DNA from: Aquimarina pacifica
Lineage (GTDB): Bacteria > Bacteroidota > Bacteroidia > Flavobacteriales > Flavobacteriaceae
NCBI RefSeq assembly: GCF_000520955.1
Contig: NZ_JACC01000027.1
Coordinates: 31,303 to 95,302 of the forward strand
Length of the DNA: 64,000 bases
Direction: 5' to 3'
Made by a program: the position numbers and the translations under genes. The notes under the pieces are model-generated. The model ran no database searches. It saw only the letters and a program-made list of their open reading frames with translations, and was not told where the DNA came from. Positions 27,923-37,595 of this stretch are shown here, in pieces. Within the stretch, counting starts at the first letter, position 1. Every line of letters starts with the position of its first letter.

Positions 27923-28202
27923 GATCCAAAAATTTGGTCACTTTTTTGGCTATAATAAAACCAATTATATACCAAAACAACTTAAAAACAATGAAATCTA
28001 ATCATTGTTATGTGCAGTAGCGTGAGACCATTCAAATTTTTACTTTGATAGAAGTAAGTAAAGTTTTGAATCATCCTTTATAAAACAAAAAAAATCTAAA
28101 AACGAAAATTTCTGAAACCATAAACGGTATCAAAACATGAATTAGCTATTACAACTTTAATAAGAAGAAATATGTTATATTTTACTAATTACAGAAAATG
28201 GT

Positions 28203-28583
28203 CTATAGATTTTTATGAATAGAAATCTCTTTTCTCCTTGTCCACAGAATAATCGCACTTAGAACAAAAGTAATTACCGCCGTAAAAAAGAGGACTCCTT
28301 TATCATCGTGAATCTCAATACCAAGCTTAGTAAGATGCATAGATATCGCACCACCCAGAACACCCATTGTTATTACTGCTCCTATCCAAGTCGTTTTAGG
28401 TATCAGTAAAAGAACACCAGCAATTAGTTCAAGAACCCCTATTCCTATACGACCATAAGGTTCTAAACCTACTTTTGTAAAAATATAAACACTATCAGGG
28501 TGTGCGGTAAATTTAAACCTTAGAGTTTGTATTAAAATAATTGCAACAATTATCGGCAAAATCGATGGACCTAGTTTTTTCAT
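28203..28583 (-). CDS. DoxX-family membrane protein
   Basis: The 126-residue protein has four hydrophobic segments and the DoxX-like pattern ...VGLEPYGRIGIGVLELIAGVLLLIP (in part), GAVITMGVLGGAISMHLTKLG and a late VLFFTAVITFVLSAIILW helix. DoxX relatives are small inner-membrane proteins linked to quinone or redox stress functions in several bacteria; the exact role here is unknown. The gene is 143 bases downstream of the AraC-family regulator gene on the same strand. Confidence 0.8.
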   Translation of the reverse strand: MKKLGPSILPIIVAIILIQTLRFKFTAHPDSVYIFTKVGLEPYGRIGIGVLELIAGVLLLIPKTTWIGAVITMGVLGGAISMHLTKLGIEIHDDKGVLFFTAVITFVLSAIILWTRRKEISIHKNL

Positions 28584-28726
28584 AGCTCAGTTGGTTTTTG
28601 TTCTTTTTACACATAAAACTCCTTAGAAGACTTCAAAGCATATTACTTAGAAAGCAGGTATACAAAATCAATACATCTCAAAATTATAGTTTACAATATA
28701 TCTAATTAGAACAAGACCCTAATTTC

Positions 28727-29566
28727 TCATAATGACTCTGGCTTTAGCTGCTTCTTAAACTCAGAAGGAGGAAAAGATGTATGCTTTTTAAACATTCTAC
28801 TCAAGTGAGAGGCATCATCAAAACCTATTTCGTACGCGATCTCTTTTAAAGATTTATCAGTATAAATAAGTAATCTTTTAGCCTCTAAAATTATTCTATC
28901 ATGAATAACTTGTAATGGGCTCTTCTCAAATTTGGCAAAATTATTTGATAATGTTTTAGGTGACTTAAACAATTTTTCTGCATAAAACTTAACTGCATGT
29001 TCCTTTCTAAAATGCATATCTACAAGAATCGTAAATTTTCTAATTATATCTACCTGATCTCCCATTTTTCCTAAACCACCTTGTTGTTTTATCAATCTCG
29101 TAGTGGTAATAATGAATCTTGCCATTAACATTTGCAACATTTCTGACTGAATCGTATCTACCGTATCCAGTTCATCCAAAAAAACATGATGTAACGTCTC
29201 TAACTTATTCAACTCCTTAGAGGTAAGAATTACTTCTGTAATCACCGAATTAGAATAAAACAGGACTCCCATACAACTAACTTCTTTATCATGATCTTTA
29301 ATACAGTAAAACTCTCTATTAAATTGATATACCGTAATACCAGAACCTTGCAAGAATCTAAAGTACTGATTTGGTGTTAAGACAACGATTGTATTCCTGT
29401 CAATGTACGTTGTTATTCCATCTATTTCTAATGTAATTTGCTCTTCTCTTGACCAAATAAACGTAAACAAACCTACTTGCTTTGACTCTTTATAAAGTGA
29501 TAATAATTCTTCGTCTGCAACTTTTAGTAATGCACCTGTTGAAAATTCTTTAAACTCTTTGATCAT
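28727..29566 (-). CDS. AraC-family transcriptional regulator
   Basis: The 279-residue protein has an N-terminal cupin-like sensor region (about 1-160) and a C-terminal double helix-turn-helix (about 175-275). The latter contains LFKSPKTLSNNFAKFEKSP and the highly conserved KEIAYEIGFDDASHLSRMFKK. It probably controls the neighbouring minus-strand redox genes; the repeated elements at 27641 and 27897 are candidate targets. The effector is unknown. Confidence 0.92.
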   Translation of the reverse strand: MIKEFKEFSTGALLKVADEELLSLYKESKQVGLFTFIWSREEQITLEIDGITTYIDRNTIVVLTPNQYFRFLQGSGITVYQFNREFYCIKDHDKEVSCMGVLFYSNSVITEVILTSKELNKLETLHHVFLDELDTVDTIQSEMLQMLMARFIITTTRLIKQQGGLGKMGDQVDIIRKFTILVDMHFRKEHAVKFYAEKLFKSPKTLSNNFAKFEKSPLQVIHDRIILEAKRLLIYTDKSLKEIAYEIGFDDASHLSRMFKKHTSFPPSEFKKQLKPESL

Positions 29567-29713
29567 AATCAGTTGGTCGTTTTACTCATATTCAAATTAC
29601 AATTTTCTTAAAAAAAGCTATCACTCAAATATAAATTATCAATTACACGTACAAAAAACATACCTCATCAAAATAACTTCAACCCAACACTATGCCGCAC
29701 CCCTAAAATTTCA

Positions 29714-30358
29714 TTAAGACTGATTAAGTATTGATTTTATAGGTTGGTCCGGCTTTGCATAAGCAAATCGATTTAATACCTCAGGCAATGCATAACCATC
29801 TAAACCTATTGACGAGACTGTTTCTGCTTTATCTAATTGCACCCAACCATCGGGATGTATTAATTCATTAGACAGGTATAAATGCTCAACAGCTCCAATC
29901 ACCAAAATAGTATTATTTTCTTTGATCAAATATTCATTGACATAAGAACACCCTAATTGTATGGGACTTTTATCTACGTAAGGAGCAAAAAAATCATTTC
30001 TATAGGTAGAAATCAAATCTGTTTTATCAAATTCTGAAATATCATCCTCATATTTTGCCGACGTATGATGTGCGTCTGCAATCATATCCTTATGCACCTG
30101 ATTTATTGTAAAAAAACCAGTTTCTTTGATATTCTGATACGTATTTCTAGCTACAGTAGTCGGTCTTAAAACAAAACTTAACAATGGTGGATTACTGCCA
30201 ATATGGGTTATAGAGTTAAAAATCGCAAGATTTGTTTTCTCGTTTTTCCCTTTCGTTCCTAACAAATTACAAGGTTTATACCCTGTGCAACTATTCATGA
30301 GATTCGCTCGATACCTAGAAGGCATATCTGTAAGATCCTGTAATGTGTAATGATTCAT
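29714..30358 (-). CDS. Flavin reductase family protein
   Basis: The 214-residue protein resembles the FMN-binding split-barrel flavin reductases: YRANLMNSCTGYKPCNLLGTKG, then NLAIFNSITHIGSNPPLLSFVLRP with the FMN-contacting region, and GFFTINQVHKDMIADAHHTSAKY. Members bind FMN and either reduce flavin or act on small substrates. It lies upstream of the AraC gene on the same strand, 147 bases away. Whether the AraC protein regulates it cannot be told. Confidence 0.85.
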   Translation of the reverse strand: MNHYTLQDLTDMPSRYRANLMNSCTGYKPCNLLGTKGKNEKTNLAIFNSITHIGSNPPLLSFVLRPTTVARNTYQNIKETGFFTINQVHKDMIADAHHTSAKYEDDISEFDKTDLISTYRNDFFAPYVDKSPIQLGCSYVNEYLIKENNTILVIGAVEHLYLSNELIHPDGWVQLDKAETVSSIGLDGYALPEVLNRFAYAKPDQPIKSILNQS

Positions 30359-30412
30359 TATATTTATGATAAAGATACGCTCAAAACTACTTAAATCTAA
30401 TTAAACAGCATA

Positions 30413-30914
30413 ATGAGTGAAGAATTTGAACATTATTTCGAAACAAATAAAGAAACTTAGAATAAAAAAGTAGTAGTAAATAAAGACAGTGATTTTTATG
30501 CATTGAAAAGCCTTCAAAGAAGAAAAAACATCATTAAAACGTTATGAATTAGAACCATTGGGTGATGTTTCTCAGAAAACTATACTACACCTACAATGTC
30601 ATTTTGCTCAAGACACCCTAAGCCTAAGTCGAATGGGAGCAAAATGTACTGGGATCGATTTATCAAAAAAAAGGAATAGACTTAGCACAACGACTTAATG
30701 ATGAGCTTCATCTCAGTGCAAGGTTTATTTGTGCTGTAAGGTATTAGATACCTCATTACATCTTACAGAAGCAGGGTTAAGAATTGAATATCTAAAGGAA
30801 CATAATGAATCACCTTATGAAATATTTCTGAACATGATAAAAAATGAAGAAGAAATGTTTGTTCTAAAAGATAGATTATACCCCTTACTCTTTTCGATAA
30901 AGGCTACATTATAA
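30413..30914 (+). pseudogene. Decayed SAM-dependent methyltransferase gene
   Basis: Reading across frames recovers a class I methyltransferase of the type starting SEEFEHYFETNKET(W)NKKV, with DSDFYALKSF, LEPLGDVSQKTILHLQCHFAQDTLSLSRMGAKCTGIDLS (motif I; quoted in parts), and a C-terminus ending LFSIKAT. Damage is multiple: a TGG-to-TAG-type stop after NKET, a +1 shift near 30512, a shift in an A8 run near 30665-30672, and a deletion of roughly 100 codons joining LDTSLHLTE directly to AGLRIEYL. No functional protein can result. Neither neighbour is related to it. Confidence 0.85.
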
Positions 30915-31116
30915 CTGTTTTCTGGGGAATAATTCCTACTTCTAAACTCGAAGATCGGGCATAATTCACTTATAATCCTTACATTTACCGAAGGTTTTAG
31001 TGTAAATATGTGCTTTCTGTTAGAATGAACGCAGGTCTGTTGGAAACATTAAAACTCGAATCTTCTGAACATGATTCTTTGTATAGTCCAACGGGTTATC
31101 AACCGCAAATTAATTT
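30915..31116. other. Gap between the pseudogene and kmo
   Basis: About 200 bases with no recognised gene. A 39-codon frame at 31025-31144 runs into kmo in another frame and resembles nothing I know; it may be chance. The kmo promoter is not obvious. Confidence 0.4.
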
Positions 31117-32481
31117 ATGCAAACAAAAAACATTGCCATTGTAGGAAGTGGGCTTGTAGGCTCATTATTAGCCCTATATCTAAAAAAAAGAAACCATAAC
31201 GTTACTGTATTTGATAGAAGACCCGACATTAGAACTATTAATTTTAGTGGTCGCTCTATTAACTTAGCTATGTCTGTAAGAGGATGGAAAACTTTGGACA
31301 AAATAGGTATTGGCGATGATGTAAGAAACTTGGCTATACCAATGCATAAACGATCTATTCATGTTTTAGGTAATCCCGAATACTCGCAACATTATGGGAT
31401 GAATGGAGAAGCTATTTATTCAATCCCAAGAGGAATTCTAAATAGAGAAATGATCACATTTGCAGAAAATGCAGGAGTAGAATTTAGATTTAATGAAAAA
31501 GTATGGGATATTAATTTACCCGAAGCCAAAATCTACACCGGAGAAACAGAAAAAAGTGAGTGGAAAGAATATCAATATGATATTATTTTTGGTTGTGACG
31601 GCGCTTTCTCTCGGGTTCGACATAAAATGCAGCGAAGAAGTCGTTTTAACTATTCTCAAAATTTTTTAGATACAGGATACAAGGAATTGGGCATTCCTGC
31701 TAATCCTGATGGTACTCATCGATTAGATAAAAACTCCCTACATATATGGCCAAGAGGAGAGTTTATGCTGATAGCATTGCCAAATCTTGATGGTAGCTTT
31801 ACCTGCACACTATTTATGCCACATGAAGGAAAAAACTCTTTTGAAAACCTTACAAATGAAAAGGAAGTTTTAGATTTCTGGAATTTGCATTTTCCTGATA
31901 CAATTGAGTTAATGCCGGATTTGTTAAAGGATTTTATGAAAAACCCAACAAGTGCTCTTGTAACTATGAAATGTTACCCATGGACCTATTGGAACAAAAT
32001 AGCATTGGTCGGCGATTCTGCCCATGCAATCGTTCCTTTTTACGGACAAGGTATGAATGCTGGTTTTGAAGACATTACGATACTCGATGAAATTATCGAA
32101 AAACATGGAGATGATAATTGGCAAGAAATATTTGAAACGTATCAAAAATCGCGCAAGCCAAATGCTGATGCAATTGCAGAATTGTCATATCGCAACTTTA
32201 TCGAAATGAGTACTAAAACGGCAGATCCTAATTTTATTCTTCAAAAAAAGATAGAAAAACGTTTCTCAGAAAAATATCCTAATAAATGGTTGCCATTATA
32301 CTCTAGAGTCACATTTAGTCACCGTCCATATAAAGAAGCACTTCAGATTGGAGACCAACAAGCTGCAATCATGAAAAAAGTAATGCAAATGGAAACAATT
32401 GAATCTATCTGGGACACAGATACTGTAGAAAATTATATTCTCGAGCTTTTAGAAGACAAAACACTAATCAAAACTCATTAG
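31117..32481 (+). CDS. kmo: Kynurenine 3-monooxygenase
   Basis: This FAD enzyme hydroxylates L-kynurenine to 3-hydroxykynurenine with NADPH and oxygen, in tryptophan breakdown and de novo NAD synthesis. The 454-residue protein starts with the FAD-binding GSGLVGSL (10-17) and FDRRPDIR. It has GCDGAFSRVR and GDSAHAIVPFYGQGMNAGFED, the second FAD motif in the KMO form. The ending lacks an obvious membrane anchor of the mammalian type. Kynureninase, the next enzyme in the pathway, is encoded 11 kb away at 43933-45225. Confidence 0.92.
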   Translation: MQTKNIAIVGSGLVGSLLALYLKKRNHNVTVFDRRPDIRTINFSGRSINLAMSVRGWKTLDKIGIGDDVRNLAIPMHKRSIHVLGNPEYSQHYGMNGEAIYSIPRGILNREMITFAENAGVEFRFNEKVWDINLPEAKIYTGETEKSEWKEYQYDIIFGCDGAFSRVRHKMQRRSRFNYSQNFLDTGYKELGIPANPDGTHRLDKNSLHIWPRGEFMLIALPNLDGSFTCTLFMPHEGKNSFENLTNEKEVLDFWNLHFPDTIELMPDLLKDFMKNPTSALVTMKCYPWTYWNKIALVGDSAHAIVPFYGQGMNAGFEDITILDEIIEKHGDDNWQEIFETYQKSRKPNADAIAELSYRNFIEMSTKTADPNFILQKKIEKRFSEKYPNKWLPLYSRVTFSHRPYKEALQIGDQQAAIMKKVMQMETIESIWDTDTVENYILELLEDKTLIKTH

Positions 32482-32484
32482 TCA

Positions 32485-33852
32485 TTAACTAAGAAGTCTT
32501 TTAATCCACTTTAACTTGTTTTTAGTATATGGGGAATACTTTAAATTAAGTTCTATTAAGAAAGATTTTTGAAGAATACTTTTTTGGTGAGAAAATGTTT
32601 CGAATCCATAGCGTCCATGATATTGACCTATCCCACTATCGCCAACACCACCAAAAGGCAGCCTAGGTTCACTAAAATGCATAACAGCATCATTAATTGC
32701 TCCTCCACCAAATGAAATCTCATCGAGGACTTTCTTTTTTATCCTATTACTTTTAGTAAACACATAACAAGAAAGGGGTTTTGGCAGTTTCTTTATTTTT
32801 GTTATTGCCTCCTCTATAGACTCAAAGGAAAGTACAGGCAAAATAGGTCCAAAAATCTCCTCCTGCATTATCTTATCAGAAAACTCAACGTTAGTAAGAA
32901 GCGTCGGAGGTATACTCCTCTTTTCGGCATTATAATCACCCCCTAAACTTATTTTATCTGGATTATCCAAAAAACTAACAAGGCGTTCAAAGTTCTTGTC
33001 GTTTACTATTTGCGTATAATTATGGTTCTCCACCTGATAATCTGTGTTTAAAATTTCAGTTTTCATGGCTTCCAAAAAAGTTTTGTGCACACTTGATTCG
33101 ACCATTACATAATCAGGAGCAATACAGGTTTGTCCGGCATTAAGAAATTTGGCCCAAACCAATCTTTTTACAGTCATAGCCATATTAACATCTTTGGTAA
33201 TAATAGCAGGACTTTTTCCTCCCAACTCTAGGGTAACCGGTGTAAGATGTTTTGCTGCTGCTTGGTAAATAATCTTTCCTACAGGAACACTCCCGGTAAA
33301 AAATATTTTATCGAACTTAATTTTTAATAAATCTGTGGTTTCCTGCACCCCACCTTCTATCACCTTAAAAAAATTAGGATCAAAGTTTTGATTAATCAGC
33401 TTTGCCAAAGTAGAAGCCGTATTCGAAGGGACTTCGCTTGGTTTAAGTATAACTGTGCAACCAGCAGAAATAGCGGCTATAGCAGGACATAAAGATAACT
33501 GGTATGGATAATTCCAAGCGCCAATAACTAAAATAGTTCCATAAGGCTCCGGAATAATATAGCTTCTTGCAGGAAGATTTGTCAAACCAGAAAATACTCT
33601 CTTTTTTTTAGTCCATTTCTTAATTTTGGATATTGCAAGATCTATATCATGATAAATGATAGACAACTCTGTAGTATACGTCTCAAATTTCGATTTTTTA
33701 AAATCTGAATAAATAGAAGAGTACAATAGCTCCTCATTTTCTTGCAAAACACTTCTAAGACGCCTAAGTTCCTTTATTCTAAAAGATACATCCTTAGTTG
33801 TATTTGTATTAAAAAAATGGCGTTGTTGCGCTATACAATCTTCGTAATTCAT
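32485..33852 (-). CDS. Aldehyde dehydrogenase, class 3-like
   Basis: The 455-residue protein is of the short, fatty-aldehyde/class 3 type: PYGTILVIGAWNYPYQL, FTGSVPVGKIIYQAA (NAD binding), the general base in LELGGKSP and the nucleophile in AGQTCIAPDY. The C-terminal SPYTKNKLKWIKRLL is basic and amphipathic and may touch membranes. It oxidises aldehydes to acids with NAD(P). It is convergent with kmo (3-base gap) and 43 bases downstream of the sterol desaturase-like gene, suggesting a lipid-aldehyde role. Confidence 0.92.
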   Translation of the reverse strand: MNYEDCIAQQRHFFNTNTTKDVSFRIKELRRLRSVLQENEELLYSSIYSDFKKSKFETYTTELSIIYHDIDLAISKIKKWTKKKRVFSGLTNLPARSYIIPEPYGTILVIGAWNYPYQLSLCPAIAAISAGCTVILKPSEVPSNTASTLAKLINQNFDPNFFKVIEGGVQETTDLLKIKFDKIFFTGSVPVGKIIYQAAAKHLTPVTLELGGKSPAIITKDVNMAMTVKRLVWAKFLNAGQTCIAPDYVMVESSVHKTFLEAMKTEILNTDYQVENHNYTQIVNDKNFERLVSFLDNPDKISLGGDYNAEKRSIPPTLLTNVEFSDKIMQEEIFGPILPVLSFESIEEAITKIKKLPKPLSCYVFTKSNRIKKKVLDEISFGGGAINDAVMHFSEPRLPFGGVGDSGIGQYHGRYGFETFSHQKSILQKSFLIELNLKYSPYTKNKLKWIKRLLS

Positions 33853-33895
33853 GAAACTCGATTTTAGGGATTCCGAATTTCAAAAATACGGTTTT

Positions 33896-34828
33896 TTATA
33901 AGGCTTGTTGTTTTTTTAGCTCAAGCTCTTTTTGCATTTGTTTTACCGTCATTGTACTACCATCATGACTCCATCCTGGAGGACCAAAAATATACATGAA
34001 TTTATGATACCAATTTTTTGATTTTTTGGTATCATTCCAGATATCCTTGTATTCGTGTGTTAGAATAACCCATGGATTATATGAATTAGGCGCATGAGTT
34101 ACCCCATATTGAACATCTATGTTTTCATCAAGTTCTTTCCAGGTACCAAATATTTTATCAAAAATATTAAGAAAGCCTCCATGATTCTTATCCATATATT
34201 CTACATTCTTTGCATGATGTACCTGATGCATCGTATGTGTATTAAATATCTTTTCTATGATTCCCATTTTAGGAATATACACAGAATGTAATTGAAATTG
34301 CCATAAAGCCTCGATACCCAGACAAACAACTACCATTTCTGGCGGAAAACCTATTGCTGGCATCCACATATAAAATAAAGGTTTATATAACAAGGTAAAC
34401 CAGCCATTACGCACTGCTGTTCCTAGATTAAAATTATCAGATGAATGATGAACGATATGCGCTGCCCACAAGGCACGTACCATATGATTCTGTCTATGAA
34501 ACCAATAGTATGTATAATCATCTGCCAATTGACATAACAACCAAACATACCAAGCATATCCAAATGATTTCCAACCCATTATGTTAGTACGTACTCCGTC
34601 AATTTCTGGATTAAAAAACTCGTATACATAATGAAAAAGAACAATCGAAAAAGCCGTTTTGATTAAGGGTCCCAATATAGCAGACCCTACCCCCATAGTT
34701 AAACTCGCTTTAAGGTCTTTCCAATTATAAAGATCCTTATGATCATGTGTTTTGCTATATGTAAGTTCTAATAATATGAGTCCTAAAAAACAAGGCACTC
34801 CATAGACCAAAGGGCTGGTAAAATCCAT
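33896..34828 (-). CDS. Sterol desaturase/fatty acid hydroxylase family protein
   Basis: The 310-residue membrane protein carries the di-iron histidine clusters HRQNH, HIVHHSSD and HTMHQVHH in several hydrophobic segments, as in the fatty-acid hydroxylase superfamily. Such enzymes hydroxylate or desaturate lipids, alkyl ethers or carotenoids. The substrate cannot be told. It probably shares a transcript with the aldehyde dehydrogenase gene downstream, and a hydroxylase plus aldehyde dehydrogenase pair would fit lipid side-chain oxidation. Confidence 0.9.
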   Translation of the reverse strand: MDFTSPLVYGVPCFLGLILLELTYSKTHDHKDLYNWKDLKASLTMGVGSAILGPLIKTAFSIVLFHYVYEFFNPEIDGVRTNIMGWKSFGYAWYVWLLCQLADDYTYYWFHRQNHMVRALWAAHIVHHSSDNFNLGTAVRNGWFTLLYKPLFYMWMPAIGFPPEMVVVCLGIEALWQFQLHSVYIPKMGIIEKIFNTHTMHQVHHAKNVEYMDKNHGGFLNIFDKIFGTWKELDENIDVQYGVTHAPNSYNPWVILTHEYKDIWNDTKKSKNWYHKFMYIFGPPGWSHDGSTMTVKQMQKELELKKQQAL

Positions 34829-34985
34829 TTTCTTATATTGAGTTTATTCCGGGGGCGGAATATAGTAAGAATTTCTTAGTATACCTTTAACAATCGAAGT
34901 GTAATTAAAGAAAAAGCACAATTTTAACGATTGTCTAAAAGAAAAGCGCATATTTATATAAAATGATAATAAAACATTAGACGAA

Positions 34986-35411
34986 TTATTTCTCAAATAA
35001 TTGAGAAGGGTCTTTAAAAGACTTAAATTCTAAGGCATTACCACATGGATCATAAAAAAACAGTGTCGCTTGTTCTCCTTTTTCTCCTTTAAACCTTATA
35101 TATGGTTCTATAACAAACTTAATTTTTTTCTCAGAAAGTTTTTCTGAAAACTCTAGCCATTTTTCCCATTCTAATATCACCCCAAAATGAGGAACAGGAA
35201 CATCCTTACCATCAACAGGATTACTATACTTGTTTTCTAAGTCAGACTTTGGTTTATAATGAAGAACTAACTGATGTCCAAAAAAATTAAAGTCGACCCA
35301 ATGGTCACTGCTCCTCCCTTCTTCGAACTCTAGGATTGTGCTATAAAAGTTACGGGCAAGTGGTAGATCATTTACCGGGATTGCTAGATGAAACGGAGAG
35401 AGAGTTTTCAT
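34986..35411 (-). CDS. VOC (glyoxalase/dioxygenase superfamily) protein
   Basis: The 141-residue protein has the two beta-alpha-beta units of the vicinal-oxygen-chelate fold: [21 protein letters not shown] near the start (metal His8) and [16 protein letters not shown] near the end with the metal-binding Glu. A central PHFGVILEW holds the second His. Members include glyoxalase I and extradiol dioxygenases; the exact reaction is not predictable. It is a single gene between the sterol desaturase and NTF2-like genes. Confidence 0.85.
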   Translation of the reverse strand: MKTLSPFHLAIPVNDLPLARNFYSTILEFEEGRSSDHWVDFNFFGHQLVLHYKPKSDLENKYSNPVDGKDVPVPHFGVILEWEKWLEFSEKLSEKKIKFVIEPYIRFKGEKGEQATLFFYDPCGNALEFKSFKDPSQLFEK

Positions 35412-35466
35412 AATTTTTTAAAGAAATATAACATACATTTATTCGAAACATTAAATACAGTTTTAC

Positions 35467-36423
35467 CTATTGTTTCACTCGATTCCATATATCAAGATAC
35501 ATTTTCCATTGATTATTTATTTTTTTCCAGACTACGACATATTTCCCTTTATAAACCAACTCAGAACCATCGTTATTTTTATTTTTGCCTTTATAATAAC
35601 CGTAGTCATGTGCCGTATCACCAAGAATAATAATCTCTTCTGGTATAATCTCATGCTCAATAGGTACATAACCAGAAGCCCCCGACCATCTTTTCTTAAT
35701 GGCCTCGTACCCGCTAATAATTGACGTATTATTTGGGAAAATTTTTGCATCCTCGGTATACGATCTTGCTATTGCTTCGTAATCCTGTTTAATATATGAA
35801 GCAGAAAATGCTGCAGACAAACTTCTTATCTGCTCTTCATCTGAGAGTGTAGAAGTATCTTTTCTTTTAACACAATCTATTTTCCAGGTAGGAAATGATA
35901 TTGTTTTATCCTTATTAGTCCATTCTCCTAGCCATTTAAAACCTTTTTCATTTATTTCATGAAAGGTAATTTTAAAAAAACCCTCCATTCCGTTAGGAGC
36001 ATTCTGTTTTTTATATAAAATTATCTTATCCCCTTTTTTATTTCCTTCCCATGTCCCCAAAGTAGTAGAAGGGGTCGCTGATGAATAGTAATGAACAAAC
36101 CATCGACTACTATCTGCAATAAATTGACGTATGCTACCCGAATGCTTACCATCTTCCTTTATCGTTTGGTCCTGTACTGCCATACCATTCATGATATACT
36201 TGAACTCCCATGTCATTTTAACGGGTTCTGCCCATGTCTGATCTTGATTTCTTGTTTGTGAGTTACAATCACAAATACCAATCATAGGCGCATAATCCTG
36301 TATTTCTTTTGGAGCGTTCGGATTAGGTTTTCCGAAGGGATACGCACCTGTAGGTTCATAGGTGCCTTGGGATGTTATAAGACCACAAATAAGTAAAAGT
36401 ACACTTAAGACCAATGTTTTCAT
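35467..36423 (-). CDS. Exported protein with a C-terminal NTF2/SnoaL-like domain
   Basis: From the ATG at 36423 the protein is 318 residues with a signal peptide (MKTLVLSVLLLICGLITSQ); the frame opens earlier at 36489 but that adds residues before the signal. Residues ~20-185 form a DUF1579-like beta-barrel domain with GTWEGNKKGDKIILY. Residues ~195-318 form a DUF4440/SnoaL-like cone fold with FSASYIKQDYEAIARSYTEDAKIFP and YVVVWKKINNQWKMYLDIW. Catalytic function, if any, is unknown. Confidence 0.8.
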   Translation of the reverse strand: MKTLVLSVLLLICGLITSQGTYEPTGAYPFGKPNPNAPKEIQDYAPMIGICDCNSQTRNQDQTWAEPVKMTWEFKYIMNGMAVQDQTIKEDGKHSGSIRQFIADSSRWFVHYYSSATPSTTLGTWEGNKKGDKIILYKKQNAPNGMEGFFKITFHEINEKGFKWLGEWTNKDKTISFPTWKIDCVKRKDTSTLSDEEQIRSLSAAFSASYIKQDYEAIARSYTEDAKIFPNNTSIISGYEAIKKRWSGASGYVPIEHEIIPEEIIILGDTAHDYGYYKGKNKNNDGSELVYKGKYVVVWKKINNQWKMYLDIWNRVKQ

Positions 36424-36630
36424 ATCATTACATAAAATTGATTCGACATGAAATTTACTTATTTTGAAAATTAAATACTTATAGAACAAAGTAGATTAAG
36501 ATATTATTAACATGCAAAAGACAGGTCCTCATTCAATTTTATACTCAGCAAACTGAAAAAACTAAAGGGATAACTCAATAACACTTCAGTAATCATAAAT
36601 CACACAAAAAACCTATGTATAATTATACAA

Positions 36631-37500
36631 CTAATTCATACGGTCTCTGCGCTTTCTACTTGGCGATTTGGGGTTATTTTTTTTCGAAAAATCACCTTTC
36701 GAATTTGACTTAAAAGTAGAATTCTTTACAGAGCTTTTTTTCTTTTTTTGATCCGAATTTGTTGTTAGCGAATACTCCTTAGTCTTGCCTGAATCTGTAA
36801 CATCTTGATTGATAATTTCTAATTCTTTCTCTGAAAAATAACGCCATTCTCCTACAGGAATATCCAAAGAAATATTCATTATCCGCACTCGCTTTAGTTT
36901 TATCACTTCATACCCCAAATGTTCACACATTCTTCGGATTTGCCGGTTTAGGCCTTGGGTAAGAATAATTTTGAAAGTATACTTATTAATGCGTTCAACC
37001 TCGCATTTTTTTGTGATTGTATCAAGAATAGGAACTCCATTTGCCATACGTTTGATAAATTGATCGCTAATAAGCCTATCTACAGTAACAATATATTCTT
37101 TTTCATGATTGTTTCTTGCTCTAAGAATCTTGTTAACAATATCACCATCACTAGTCAAAAAAATAAGCCCTTCACTTGGTTTATCCAATCTTCCGATAGG
37201 AAATATTCGTTTAGGGTATTTTATATAATCAATGATATTATCTTTTTCTTGCTGTGAGGTAGTACAAACAATCCCTACGGGTTTATTAAAAGCTAGATAT
37301 ACATGTTTTTCTTCAGAATTAGTGATTAATTCGCCATCAACATGAACTTGATCTCCTGTAGCAACTTTGGTCCCCATCTCGGGCACAACACCATTAATAG
37401 TAACTCTACCTTGATCAATAAGCTTATCTGCTTCCCTTCGGGAGCAATATCCTACTTCACTTAAAAATTTATTGAGTCTTGTTAAATTAGATTCTGACAT
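36631..37500 (-). CDS. rluF: 23S rRNA pseudouridine synthase, RluF-like
   Basis: The 289-residue protein has an S4 RNA-binding domain (1-60; [20 protein letters not shown]) and the RsuA/RluF catalytic motif [10 protein letters not shown] with the catalytic Asp106, then [18 protein letters not shown]. RluF modifies U2604 of 23S rRNA in E. coli; RluF rather than RluB/RluE is suggested by the RLDKPSEGL and [10 protein letters not shown] wording. A lysine/serine-rich tail (about 240-289) is typical of flavobacterial members. Single-gene unit. Confidence 0.85.
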   Translation of the reverse strand: MSESNLTRLNKFLSEVGYCSRREADKLIDQGRVTINGVVPEMGTKVATGDQVHVDGELITNSEEKHVYLAFNKPVGIVCTTSQQEKDNIIDYIKYPKRIFPIGRLDKPSEGLIFLTSDGDIVNKILRARNNHEKEYIVTVDRLISDQFIKRMANGVPILDTITKKCEVERINKYTFKIILTQGLNRQIRRMCEHLGYEVIKLKRVRIMNISLDIPVGEWRYFSEKELEIINQDVTDSGKTKEYSLTTNSDQKKKKSSVKNSTFKSNSKGDFSKKNNPKSPSRKRRDRMN

Positions 37501-37595
37501 AGTAACAAAAATAGTCTACAAATATAGTGTTTATACAAGTGCATACCATTTCTCACATAAAATCAATTATAGTGGGAGCGATGTTTCGGCTTTTA

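Noticed and set aside
28577..29600. Similar bases (AACCAACTGA) just before the starts of the DoxX and AraC genes.
   Set aside because: The match is short and could be chance or a shared leader; no spacing to a promoter supports it.
31025..31144. A 39-codon frame in front of and overlapping kmo.
   Set aside because: No similarity to a known protein, overlaps the kmo start in another frame, and shows no promoter.
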